This document shows, in pieces, positions 23,521 to 31,781 of a stretch of 49,120 nucleotides of DNA; within the stretch, counting starts at the first letter, position 1; every line of letters starts with the position of its first letter. Source of the DNA: Candidatus Dormiibacter inghamiae (GTDB taxonomy: Bacteria > Chloroflexota > Dormibacteria > Dormibacterales > Dormibacteraceae); assembly GCA_016464825.1 (NCBI GenBank), contig JAEKNQ010000064.1, positions 1 to 49,120 on the forward strand. Direction: 5' to 3'. The translations under genes and the position numbers were made by a program. The notes beneath the pieces were generated by a model. It was not told the DNA's origin. It made no database searches and saw nothing but the letters and a program-made list of their open reading frames with translations.

Positions 23521-24927
23521 TCAGCCGACGACTTCCACCTTGACCAAATTGGTCACCCCCGCCTGGCCGACGGGGACTCCGGCGACGAAGACCAGGCGGT
23601 CGCCCCGTTTCACCAGCCCCGCCGCCACGGCGGCGTCGGTCGCCTTGGCGATCATGTCGTCAGTGTCCTCGCCCTGGGGCACCAGCAAGGGCCGTACTCC
23701 GGCATAGAGGGCCGTGCGGCGCAGGACTTCCGGGTGGGGGCTGGCGCCGACGATTGGGGTGCTGGGGCGCGCCTTGCTCACGCGGCGAGCCGTCGTGCCC
23801 GACTCCGTGAAGGCGACTATCGCCCGGGCCTTCAACTCGACTGCAATAGCGGCGGCGGCCTGGGACATGGCGCCGCCGATCGAAGTGACCTGCCAGGCGG
23901 CCGGGGTGCGTTGGTAGGAAGGATGGCCCTCCGCGGCCAGGCAGATCCTGGCCATCGCCCGCACGGCCTCCACCGGGTGGGCGCCGATCGAGGTCTCCTG
24001 GGAAAGCATCACGGCATCAGTGCCGTCCCAGATCGCGTTTGCCACGTCGGACGCTTCAGCCCGGGTCGGCCGGTTGCTGGTGACCATCGACTCCAGCATC
24101 TCGGTGGCGGTGATGACAGGCGCCCCGGCACGGTTGGCGCGCTCGATGATGTCCTTTTGGGCTGGCGGCAGCGCGCCGAGGGGCAGCTCCACTCCTAGGT
24201 CACCGCGCGCCACCATCACCCCTTCCACACAGACGAGAATCGCTGTCAGGTTGCGCAGCGCCTCGGCCCGTTCGAGCTTGGCGATGATGGGCGTCTTGAG
24301 CCCCAGCGAGTCGAGCGCCTGCCGGCAGGCTATGACATCGGCCGGGGAGCGGACGAAGGAGAGTGCTATGTAGTCCACCCCGATCTCGGCGCCGACCCGG
24401 AGGTCGGAGCGGTCCTTCTCAGTCAGGGCTGGCAGCTCGAGCCCCCGGCCAGGGACGCTGATGCCCTTGCGCTCGCCGAGCAAGCCACCGCGGATGATGG
24501 CGCAGCGCGCCTCGCTCCCGTCGTTGGCTTCAACGCGCAGCTCGATCTGGCCGTCCGCCAGGAGCACCCGGTCACGGGACCGCAGCGCCGCCAGTATCTC
24601 CGGGTGACTGACCGAGACGCGTTGGACGCTGCCGGTCACAGGCTCGGCAGTGAGCGTCAGCCGCCTGCCACGGCTCAGGCGGACAAACGGCTCTGAGAGA
24701 CGTCCGGTCCGGATCTTGGGCCCCTGCAGATCCTGCAGCAGGGCGACGTGGCGGCCGAGTGGGAGCGCAGCTTCGCGGACCGTCGCAGCGGCGCGACGGT
24801 GACTGTCCGCCTCGCCGTGGGAGAAGTTGAAGCGGGCGACGTCCATCCCGGCCGCCACCATCTGGCGCACCACTGCCGCGCTCGAGCTGGCCGGCCCCAG
24901 CGTGCAGACGATCCGCGTCCGCCTCAT
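23521..24927 (-). CDS. pyk: Pyruvate kinase
   Basis: This 468-residue enzyme makes ATP and pyruvate from phosphoenolpyruvate in glycolysis. The N-terminus RTRIVCTLGPAS and FNFSHG are followed by a B-domain. IIAKLERAEAL (catalytic Lys region), VARGDLGVELPL (metal-binding Glu/Asp) and ATEMLESM are intact. The C-terminal domain has the regulatory-site region up to VNLVKVEVV-like sequence. The gene follows rlmB by 28 bases on the same strand. Confidence 0.97.
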   Translation of the reverse strand: MRRTRIVCTLGPASSSAAVVRQMVAAGMDVARFNFSHGEADSHRRAAATVREAALPLGRHVALLQDLQGPKIRTGRLSEPFVRLSRGRRLTLTAEPVTGSVQRVSVSHPEILAALRSRDRVLLADGQIELRVEANDGSEARCAIIRGGLLGERKGISVPGRGLELPALTEKDRSDLRVGAEIGVDYIALSFVRSPADVIACRQALDSLGLKTPIIAKLERAEALRNLTAILVCVEGVMVARGDLGVELPLGALPPAQKDIIERANRAGAPVITATEMLESMVTSNRPTRAEASDVANAIWDGTDAVMLSQETSIGAHPVEAVRAMARICLAAEGHPSYQRTPAAWQVTSIGGAMSQAAAAIAVELKARAIVAFTESGTTARRVSKARPSTPIVGASPHPEVLRRTALYAGVRPLLVPQGEDTDDMIAKATDAAVAAGLVKRGDRLVFVAGVPVGQAGVTNLVKVEVVG

Positions 24928-24955
24928 CGGCCGAAGGCCGGCCCCAGAGCTGTGC

Positions 24956-26191
24956 TCACGGCTGAGCTGGCGGGAGGCGCTGCCGCGCCACCTCGTAGAG
25001 CAGCTGCGCCGCCGCCGCGCTGGCGTTGAGACTCGCCACCCGGCCCTGCATCGGCAGCTTCAACCTCACGTCGCAGCGCACTCGCACCAGCCGGTGCACA
25101 CCTGCGCCCTCCCCACCGACGACGAGGCAGACCGGCTGACGGAGGTCGAAGTCCCAGGGCGATTGATCGCCGCGAGGATCGAGAGCAACGCACCAGAGCC
25201 CGGCCCGCTTCACCTCAGCTATGGCCGAGGGAAGCCCGGGCACGCGACAGAGCGCCAGATGTTCACTCGCCCCCGAGCTGGCCTTCACGGCAGCGCCGCT
25301 CAAGGGCGCCGCCCGATGTTCGGGCAGGATCACGCCTTCGCAGCCGGCGGCCTCCGCGCTGCGCAGGATGGCGCCTAGGTTCTGCGGGTCCTCGACGCCG
25401 TCCAGCGCCACCAGCAGCCGCGGCTTTCGCGCCAGCAGCTCGGGCAGGGCGAGCCAGCGGCGCGGCTTCAACTCCGCCACCACCCCCTGATGGGCGCCCT
25501 GGCTCATCGCCTCCAGGCGCTCGACAGGCACCTCTCGCACAGGTCCCAATCCGCGCAGCTCCTCCAGCCTCGGGTCGCTGACTGCCCGATCTGAGACGTA
25601 GACCCTCGCCACCCTTCCGGCCCGGGCGGCCTCGAGCACTGCGTTCCGGCCGTAGACCAGGTCCTCGCGCAGTGCTGGGTTGGAACGGCCGGATGTCCTC
25701 GGAACCTGTCGCGACTCGCCAGGTCGGCGGGGGCTGCTAGCTTGCCGGCGAGCCCCGCTGGTTGGGGCTGGCTCCGACCAGCCCCCGGAGCGTCGATCTC
25801 GGGGCTCGACCCAGAGGTCCGCTCGAGAGTCGCGCCGGGCCGTGCGGGGGTCCGCGTCAGCCCAGGGCGCGGCGTCGCGGCTGCGCTCTCGACCGCGCGC
25901 GAGGCTCTCCCTCGGCGGCCGGCTGATAGTTGGCTCCGCGCGGGGTCCTCGCGGCGCCCAACGCCCCGCCTGCTGACCGGGCCCGCCGCCACGCTCGGAG
26001 CCAGGACCGGCGCGAAAATCGCGCTCCACCGCTGGTCCCTTGGCCGGCGTCGATCGCTGCCTCTCCCGGCCTTGGCCGCCCAACCTGGAGTCGCTTGCCG
26101 AATCGGATCTGGCTGCGGCCGGCCGTCCTCTCCCCCCGCGAAAGGGACCGCGACGTCCCCCCTCAGGTCCCGATCGCTTCCCCTTGGCCAT
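24956..26191 (-). CDS. rlmB: RlmB/TrmH-type 23S rRNA 2'-O-ribose methyltransferase with long N-terminal tail
   Basis: The SPOUT methyltransferase occupies about residues 170-411. A substrate-binding start (LVYGRNAVLEAARAGRV) is followed by the knot motifs NLGAILRSAEAAG, LVVGGEGAGVHRLV and VASLNASAAAA. It would methylate the ribose of a 23S rRNA guanosine. The first 160 residues are Arg/Gly/Pro/Ser-rich and have no predicted fold. They may bind RNA, or the true start may be further downstream. RlmB usually follows cysS; here a plus-strand MFS gene separates the two. Confidence 0.88.
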   Translation of the reverse strand: MAKGKRSGPEGGRRGPFRGGRGRPAAARSDSASDSRLGGQGRERQRSTPAKGPAVERDFRAGPGSERGGGPGQQAGRWAPRGPRAEPTISRPPRESLARGRERSRDAAPWADADPRTARRDSRADLWVEPRDRRSGGWSEPAPTSGARRQASSPRRPGESRQVPRTSGRSNPALREDLVYGRNAVLEAARAGRVARVYVSDRAVSDPRLEELRGLGPVREVPVERLEAMSQGAHQGVVAELKPRRWLALPELLARKPRLLVALDGVEDPQNLGAILRSAEAAGCEGVILPEHRAAPLSGAAVKASSGASEHLALCRVPGLPSAIAEVKRAGLWCVALDPRGDQSPWDFDLRQPVCLVVGGEGAGVHRLVRVRCDVRLKLPMQGRVASLNASAAAAQLLYEVARQRLPPAQP

Positions 26192-26299
26192 GAGGCCAGC
26201 CTACGTGCACTCGTGTCACGTTTCCGCCGGTCGCCCGCCGGATCTGAGTCATCACCGCCAGCGCGAAAGGACAGCGATGAATCCCTACGATCGACTGAC

Positions 26300-27547
26300 A
26301 TGCATGACGCCCCGCGCATCGCCACCCCGGGCGGGCGCGGGCGCGATCCCTCAACCAGGCGCAGCCTGGCCGCACTGTTCCTGGCCCAAGCTGCCTCGAC
26401 CAGTGCCCTGACGACCAGCGTTTCCCTCTCCAGCATCGTCGCTACGCACATCACCGGCTCCGCGTCCGCCTCCGGCCTGCCGGCCACCATCAACCTGGTG
26501 GTCGCTTCCCTGGCCGCGTTTCTTGCCGGCCTGGGCATGGCGCGCTTCGGTCGCAAGGCAGGCATGTTCACCGGTTACGTGGTGGGCGCCGTCGGCGCAG
26601 GTCTCGGCTGCGTCTTCGCCCTGACTCACAACTTCCCGGGCTTCCTTCTCGGCAGCGCTCTCGTCGGCATGGCTCAGGCAGTGGTGCTCCAGGGTCGGTA
26701 CGCCGCGGCTGACTTCGTGAGTGCCGAGTGGCGGGGACGCGCCGTCGGCGTGATCCTCTTCGGGGCAGTGGTGGGGGCTGCAGTCGCCGCTGGGCTTGCT
26801 CCCCTGCTGCAGCAGGTAGCGGCTCAGAGCGGGCTCGACGCCATCGAGCTCGGCTGGGGCCAGTCGGCGCTCCTGCTGGCAGTGGGGGCGCTGTGCATCG
26901 CCCTGCTCTTCCGCAACCCCCGCGTCGTCGGCAGTGAGACTGCCGGACAGCTGCGGCTCAGTGAGTTCCTGGCCGCGGCCGGGGAGCCTTCAGTCCGCCT
27001 GGGCGTTTTCTACCTGGTCGTGAGCCAGGCCGTGATGGTGATGTTGATGAGCCTCTTTCCCATCCACGCTCTGCACCACGGTCATCAACTGGGCACCATC
27101 TCGGCCATCATCACGGTCCACATAGCGGGCATGTATGCGCTTGCCTGGCTGACCGGTGGGCTGGTCGACCGCTTCGGCGCCGCCGCCATCGGCTCCGCCG
27201 GTGGCTTCATGCTCTTTGGCGGTGCCCTCCTCTCCGCCTGGGAGACCTCGGCGCTTGGCATCGGGCTCGCGCTCTACCTCATCGGCCTGGGCTGGAACTT
27301 CTGCTTCGTCACCGGCTCGGCTCTGCTCGCGAAGAACCTGGAAGCTGGCATCCGCACGCGTTTTGAGGGCACGGCCGACGTGCTGGTGTGGCTTTGCGCC
27401 GGCGCGACCACGCTGGGCGGCGGCGTCCTGATTGGCGTCTACGACTACCCGGTGGTAGGCCTCATGGGTGGCCTCGCCGCGACGGGCCTATTGCTCCTGA
27501 CTGGGTTCACGTGGTCAAGGCTCCACCAACCGGCGCCCGCGAGCTGA
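26300..27547 (+). CDS. MFS transporter
   Basis: The 415-residue product has about 12 TM segments, beginning with ALFLAQAASTSALTT and including the loop GMARFGRKAG, an MFS motif A variant, near residue 85. The substrate is unknown; no drug- or sugar-specific motif is seen. The ATG at 26300 begins the first residues that look real, but it has no Shine-Dalgarno. An ATG at 26277 with a good AAAGGA site is out of phase and stops at 26411, so a leaderless start, or an indel between the two, is possible. The gene lies on the opposite strand between cysS and rlmB. Confidence 0.85.
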   Translation: MHDAPRIATPGGRGRDPSTRRSLAALFLAQAASTSALTTSVSLSSIVATHITGSASASGLPATINLVVASLAAFLAGLGMARFGRKAGMFTGYVVGAVGAGLGCVFALTHNFPGFLLGSALVGMAQAVVLQGRYAAADFVSAEWRGRAVGVILFGAVVGAAVAAGLAPLLQQVAAQSGLDAIELGWGQSALLLAVGALCIALLFRNPRVVGSETAGQLRLSEFLAAAGEPSVRLGVFYLVVSQAVMVMLMSLFPIHALHHGHQLGTISAIITVHIAGMYALAWLTGGLVDRFGAAAIGSAGGFMLFGGALLSAWETSALGIGLALYLIGLGWNFCFVTGSALLAKNLEAGIRTRFEGTADVLVWLCAGATTLGGGVLIGVYDYPVVGLMGGLAATGLLLLTGFTWSRLHQPAPAS

Positions 27548-27642
27548 GCGCACGCGGCAGGTGCGGCCAGGCTCACACGTGACCTGCTCGCGCAACGCGC
27601 AACCTGAGGTTGTCAGTTGCCGGGCCCGTGTGAACCGCGCTT

Positions 27643-29067
27643 TCAGCCGCTGGCCGGAACGCGCCTCCAGCGCACGCCTTCGCGCGAGTCCTCCAGTACC
27701 AGTCCCCGGCCCCGCAGCTCGTCGCGGATGCGGTCCGAGGTGGCGAAGTCACGTCGGCGCCGCGCCTCCTCCCGCTCCTCGATCAGCCGCTCGACGTCCT
27801 CATCCAGGCTCTCCTCGTCTCCCCGAAGCACATCCAGATGGGCGTCGGCAGCCGCCAGGAGCTGAAGCACCGCCTCGCGCCCGGCGGTGCCGACGCGGCC
27901 CGCATCCAGTGCCGAGTTCGCCTGCCGCACGACCTCGAAGACCTGGCCCACTCCCTGGGCCAGGTTCAAGTCATCGTCGATGGCTTCTCGGTAGGCCGCC
28001 TGGCCGTCGAGCGCCGTCTCGTAGATCGCCGCATCGTCAACCCCAGGACGAGGCACGAGCAGGCTCAACCGTAGTTCGAGCTCTCGCAGGCGGCGCACCT
28101 GCTCTGCTGCAGCGCGGATCGCCTCGTCGGAGAGATGCGTCCTCTGCCTGTAGTGCGCTCCCGCTAGGAGCTGAAAGCGGATGGCCACGGGATCGTGACC
28201 AGCGGCCAGAAGGTCACTCAGCGTCAAGAAGTTGCCGCTCGACTTGGACATCTTGTCCCCGGTGGCAATGGTCAGGTGCTCGCCGTGCAGCCAGTAGCGG
28301 CTGAAGGGCTTGCGGTTGGCGGCCTCCGACTGCGCGATCTCGTTCTCGTGGTGGGGGAACAGCAGGTCGACGCCCCCCGCGTGGAGGTCGAGCGTCTCGC
28401 CCAAATACTTGCTCGCCATGGCCGAGCACTCGATGTGCCAGCCTGGGCGACCCAGGCCGAACGGCGTTTGCCACGCAGCGCCCACTCTGCGATCGCGCTC
28501 GGTCGCGGCCTTCCACAGCGCAAAGTCGCTGGCCGACTCCTTCTCATACTTGTCGGTCGCTACCCGCGTCGTCACCGGCTTGCCCCGCCGGTCGAGCTTG
28601 GAGAGAGCCCCGTAGGCGGGAAAGCTGTCGATTCGGAAGTAGACGTCCCCTTCCATCGCATAGGCGTGGCCCAGCTCCAGTAGCCGCGAGATCAGCTCGA
28701 TCATCTCAGGCACGTGCTGGGTGGCTCGCGGATACCACTCCGCTGGCTCCGCCCGCAGGCGCTTCAGGTCGCTGAGGACCGATTCTTCCCAACGCGGCGT
28801 GAACTCCGAGATGACCATCCCGGCTGCGTCCGACTGCTCGATGATGCGATCGTCGACATCAGTCAGGTTCATCACGTGGCGAACCTCGCAGCCGGACAAA
28901 CGCATCTGGCGCCGGATCAGGTCGTAGAGAAGGAACGAGCGCATGTTGCCGATGTGCGCCGGTCCCCACACGGTCGGTCCGCACGTGTACATCCGCACGA
29001 CGCCGGGTTCGAGCGGCTGGAACTCCTCCTTGCGGCCGGTGAGCGAATTGTGCAGACGCAGCGTCAT
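27643..29067 (-). CDS. cysS: Cysteinyl-tRNA synthetase
   Basis: The 474-residue class I synthetase has zinc ligand C29 in YTCGPTVW, the HIGN motif at 38-41, further zinc residues in WHIECSAMASKYLG and HHENEIAQSE, and the KMSKS loop DKMSKSSGN. The ATG at 29067 was chosen over an upstream frame because the family's start (LRLHNSLTGRKEEF) begins there and it overlaps the ispF stop by four bases. It is last in the radA-ispD-ispF-cysS operon. Confidence 0.97.
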   Translation of the reverse strand: MTLRLHNSLTGRKEEFQPLEPGVVRMYTCGPTVWGPAHIGNMRSFLLYDLIRRQMRLSGCEVRHVMNLTDVDDRIIEQSDAAGMVISEFTPRWEESVLSDLKRLRAEPAEWYPRATQHVPEMIELISRLLELGHAYAMEGDVYFRIDSFPAYGALSKLDRRGKPVTTRVATDKYEKESASDFALWKAATERDRRVGAAWQTPFGLGRPGWHIECSAMASKYLGETLDLHAGGVDLLFPHHENEIAQSEAANRKPFSRYWLHGEHLTIATGDKMSKSSGNFLTLSDLLAAGHDPVAIRFQLLAGAHYRQRTHLSDEAIRAAAEQVRRLRELELRLSLLVPRPGVDDAAIYETALDGQAAYREAIDDDLNLAQGVGQVFEVVRQANSALDAGRVGTAGREAVLQLLAAADAHLDVLRGDEESLDEDVERLIEEREEARRRRDFATSDRIRDELRGRGLVLEDSREGVRWRRVPASG

Positions 29068-29540
29068 GGCTGCCTTTCTAGCAAGACGACAGCCTGAGCC
29101 GCCATGCCTTCGCCCCTCCCGAGCGCCCCCAAACCCTCCGGTGAAGAGGCCTTCACACTCACTCGCGAAGGCTCCACGCGCAGGTGTCCCGCGAGTCTTG
29201 CCGCCATCGAGCCCAGATGCGGGGCCAGCTTCGGCCTCTGTGCTGTGATAGTGGCGTCCACGTTCTCCACCCGCCAACCTTCCCTGGCCAGCTGCTGGGT
29301 GGTTAGGGCGAGCAGATCCAGGGAGGAGGCCCCCAGCCAGCGCGGGTCCTCGTCGGAGAAGTGCTCCCCGATGGTCCCCAAAGCGGCCGCTCCGAGCAGC
29401 GCGTCGATGATAGCGTGAGTCAGAACGTCGGCGTCGGAGTGTCCCTCCAGCCCCAGCTCGAAGTCGACCTCCACGCCGCCCAGAACCAGCCGGCGGCCCG
29501 CGGCGAGCGCGTGGGCGTCACTGCCGTAGCCGATTCTCAC
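29064..29540 (-). CDS. ispF: 2-C-methyl-D-erythritol 2,4-cyclodiphosphate synthase
   Basis: IspF (158 residues) cyclises CDP-ME-2-phosphate in the MEP isoprenoid pathway and works as a trimer with zinc. YGSDAHAL (metal Asp/His), GHSDADVLTHAIIDALLGAA and HFSDEDPRW are intact, as is the C-terminal VKASSPEGLG. It overlaps ispD by four bases at its start and cysS by four at its end. Confidence 0.97.
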   Translation of the reverse strand: MRIGYGSDAHALAAGRRLVLGGVEVDFELGLEGHSDADVLTHAIIDALLGAAALGTIGEHFSDEDPRWLGASSLDLLALTTQQLAREGWRVENVDATITAQRPKLAPHLGSMAARLAGHLRVEPSRVSVKASSPEGLGALGRGEGMAAQAVVLLERQP

Positions 29541-30259
29541 CTCGGCGCCGGCGCCTCGCGAGCCGCCAGGAGCGCCTCGAGAACAGCCAGATCCTCCTCG
29601 GTGGTCAACTTCACGTTCGCCACCTCACCGAGGACCACCGCCACCTCCTGGCCCACGGCTCGCACCAACTCAGCGTCGTCGTCGGCACTGAAACCGGAGG
29701 CCGCGGTCTGAGCGTGGGCTCGCTGCAGAGTGGCGCGGGCGAAGCCCTGAGGCGTCTGGACGACGAGCAGCTGCGAGCGGTCCAGGGTCTCCGCCGCATG
29801 ATCTCCAACGAGCCTCTTCACAGCGTCCCTGGGCGTCAGCCCAGGCACTGCCGCACCGCTGGCGCGGGTCGCGTTCAGCACGCGGCGGAAGAGCTCCGCC
29901 GACGCGAGCGGGCGGGCTGCATCGTGGACCAGCACCCACTCGCAGACGCTCAGCGCTTCCAGCCCGAGCTTCACAGATTGCTGGCGGGTCTGGCCTCCCG
30001 GCACCACCGTCACCGGCTTGCTGCAGCCGACGCGCTCGCTTTCCCGACGTGCGAGCTCAAGCTGCGCCGGCGGCACCACGAGAACGAGTTCGTCAACCTC
30101 CGCGAGCTGGCAGCAGCGCTCCAGCGCGCGGCGAAGCAGGGTCCGGCCGTTCAACTCGAGCAGCGCCTTGCTGCCGCGACCCAGCCGGGCTCCGAAGCCT
30201 GCCGCCGCCACTACGACGCCCACCCGACCCTCTCCCGGTCGCTGCGCCGGAGTCGTCAT
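29537..30259 (-). CDS. ispD: 2-C-methyl-D-erythritol 4-phosphate cytidylyltransferase
   Basis: IspD (240 residues) couples CTP to methylerythritol phosphate. The nucleotide loop VVVAAAGFGARLGRGSKALL is near residues 14-33. VHDAARPL near 122 and the late VKLTTEEDLAVLEALL are conserved. It overlaps radA upstream and ispF downstream, each by four bases (ATGA). Confidence 0.97.
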   Translation of the reverse strand: MTTPAQRPGEGRVGVVVAAAGFGARLGRGSKALLELNGRTLLRRALERCCQLAEVDELVLVVPPAQLELARRESERVGCSKPVTVVPGGQTRQQSVKLGLEALSVCEWVLVHDAARPLASAELFRRVLNATRASGAAVPGLTPRDAVKRLVGDHAAETLDRSQLLVVQTPQGFARATLQRAHAQTAASGFSADDDAELVRAVGQEVAVVLGEVANVKLTTEEDLAVLEALLAAREAPAPR

Positions 30260-31641
30260 CCGCCGGCTTCCAGCCCGGGACCGAAGGCAACCTCCACGGC
30301 TTGCGCCACGTCCTTCACCTCGCTGCCCTCGATGCCGACCGCCCAGGCTGGCACGGCGCCGCCAGGAGGCACGATGGCGTGCCGGAAGCCCCGCCGGGCG
30401 GCCTCCTGTAGACGGCGTTCCAGGCGGCTGACCCGCCTCACCTCGCCGGCCAGGCCCACCTCACCCAAGCAGACGGTGTCCGCCGGTAGCGAGCGATCGC
30501 GCAGGCTGCCCGCGATTGCCAAAGCCAGGCCCAGGTCGGCAGCCGTCTCCTGAACGCGAACGCCGCCGGCAACGTTGACCAGAACATCCATCTTGGCCAG
30601 TGCCAGTCGGGCCCTCTTCTCCAGCACCGCCACGATCATATGAACCCGGTTTACGTCCAAGCCAGTCGCCGACCGTCGCGGCATGGGGAACTGCGTGTAG
30701 CTGACCAGGCTCTGTATCTCCAGAAGGAGCGGCCGGCTGCCCTCCATCGCTGCCACCACGGCTGTGCCCGGCACCGCACCCACGTCACTGAGCAGGTGCG
30801 CGCTCGGGTCCGGCACCTCGTGGAAACCGCTCTCGCCCATGGCGAAGATGCCTATCTCATCGGTGGAGCCGAAGCGGTTCTTCTGCGCTCGCAGGATCCG
30901 AAAATCGTTACCGCGATCGCCCTCCAGGTAGAGCACTGTATCCACCATGTGCTCCAGGAGCCGAGGGCCCGCGATGGCGCCCTCCTTGGTCACGTGGCCG
31001 ACCAGAACTATGGGGATCCCTGTGTCCTTCGCAACCCGCAGGAGCCGGCCGGCGGCCTCGCGCACCTGCACCACGCTGCCCGGCGCGCCCTCGACGGCAG
31101 GGTCCTGAACCGTCTGGATGGAATCGATGACAGCGAGCGCGGGCTTCGTCTGGGCTATGGCGTCGACGATGGTCTCCAGGTCTGTCTCGGCCAGGAGCAG
31201 CAGTTCGGGGAAAGCGACACCCAACCGTCGAGCGCGCAGGCTCACCTGCTGGGTCGACTCCTCACCGCTGCTGTAGAGCACCGTGCTTCCGGTTTTCGCC
31301 ACCTGCGCCGCCAGGTGCATCAGCAGAGTCGACTTGCCGATCCCCGGCTCGCCGCCCAAAAGCAGCAAGCTGCCTGGAACCACCCCCCCGCCGAGGACGC
31401 GGTTGACCTCGTCCCACTTGAGCGGCCGGCGCTCGAAAGCGCCGAGGTCGACATCGGTCACGGGTATTGGGAGGGCCGATGATCCCCGCGCTTTCAGGCT
31501 CGTTCGCCGGCTGGAGCGGCGCGGCCCCGGCTTGTACTCCTCCAGGGTGTTCCACTCGCCGCAGTGGGGGCAGCGGCCGGCCCAGCGGAGGCTCTCGCCG
31601 CCACACTCCCGGCAAAGAAACACTATTTCCGGCTTGGCCAC
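30256..31641 (-). CDS. radA: DNA repair ATPase RadA (Sms)
   Basis: RadA (461 residues) drives branch migration in recombination. A four-Cys zinc finger CRECGGESLRWAGRCPHC lies near residue 10. Walker A is GGEPGIGKSTLLM near 96. The RadA-specific KNRFG motif and a C-terminal Lon-like domain with GEVGLAGEVR near 414 are present. The GTG at 31641 was chosen because the zinc finger begins nine codons later. It heads the radA-ispD-ispF-cysS operon. Confidence 0.96.
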   Translation of the reverse strand: MAKPEIVFLCRECGGESLRWAGRCPHCGEWNTLEEYKPGPRRSSRRTSLKARGSSALPIPVTDVDLGAFERRPLKWDEVNRVLGGGVVPGSLLLLGGEPGIGKSTLLMHLAAQVAKTGSTVLYSSGEESTQQVSLRARRLGVAFPELLLLAETDLETIVDAIAQTKPALAVIDSIQTVQDPAVEGAPGSVVQVREAAGRLLRVAKDTGIPIVLVGHVTKEGAIAGPRLLEHMVDTVLYLEGDRGNDFRILRAQKNRFGSTDEIGIFAMGESGFHEVPDPSAHLLSDVGAVPGTAVVAAMEGSRPLLLEIQSLVSYTQFPMPRRSATGLDVNRVHMIVAVLEKRARLALAKMDVLVNVAGGVRVQETAADLGLALAIAGSLRDRSLPADTVCLGEVGLAGEVRRVSRLERRLQEAARRGFRHAIVPPGGAVPAWAVGIEGSEVKDVAQAVEVAFGPGLEAGG

Positions 31642-31781
31642 CCTCTTACTGTGCCCTGATTCCGCCACCCAGGAAAAGATCTTCACAGCCGCGTGTACCT
31701 TTTTGTGCTCCCCAACCGTTTCTAGTGATAGCGACCTGGCCGGTACCCGACATGGTCGCGCTGAAGGAGCGCCGCCTCGTG

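Noticed and set aside
26277..26411. Short ORF with a good AAAGGA site overlapping the start of the MFS gene
   Set aside because: It is out of frame with the transporter, short, and of no recognisable composition. It may instead reflect a start-site or indel problem for the MFS gene.
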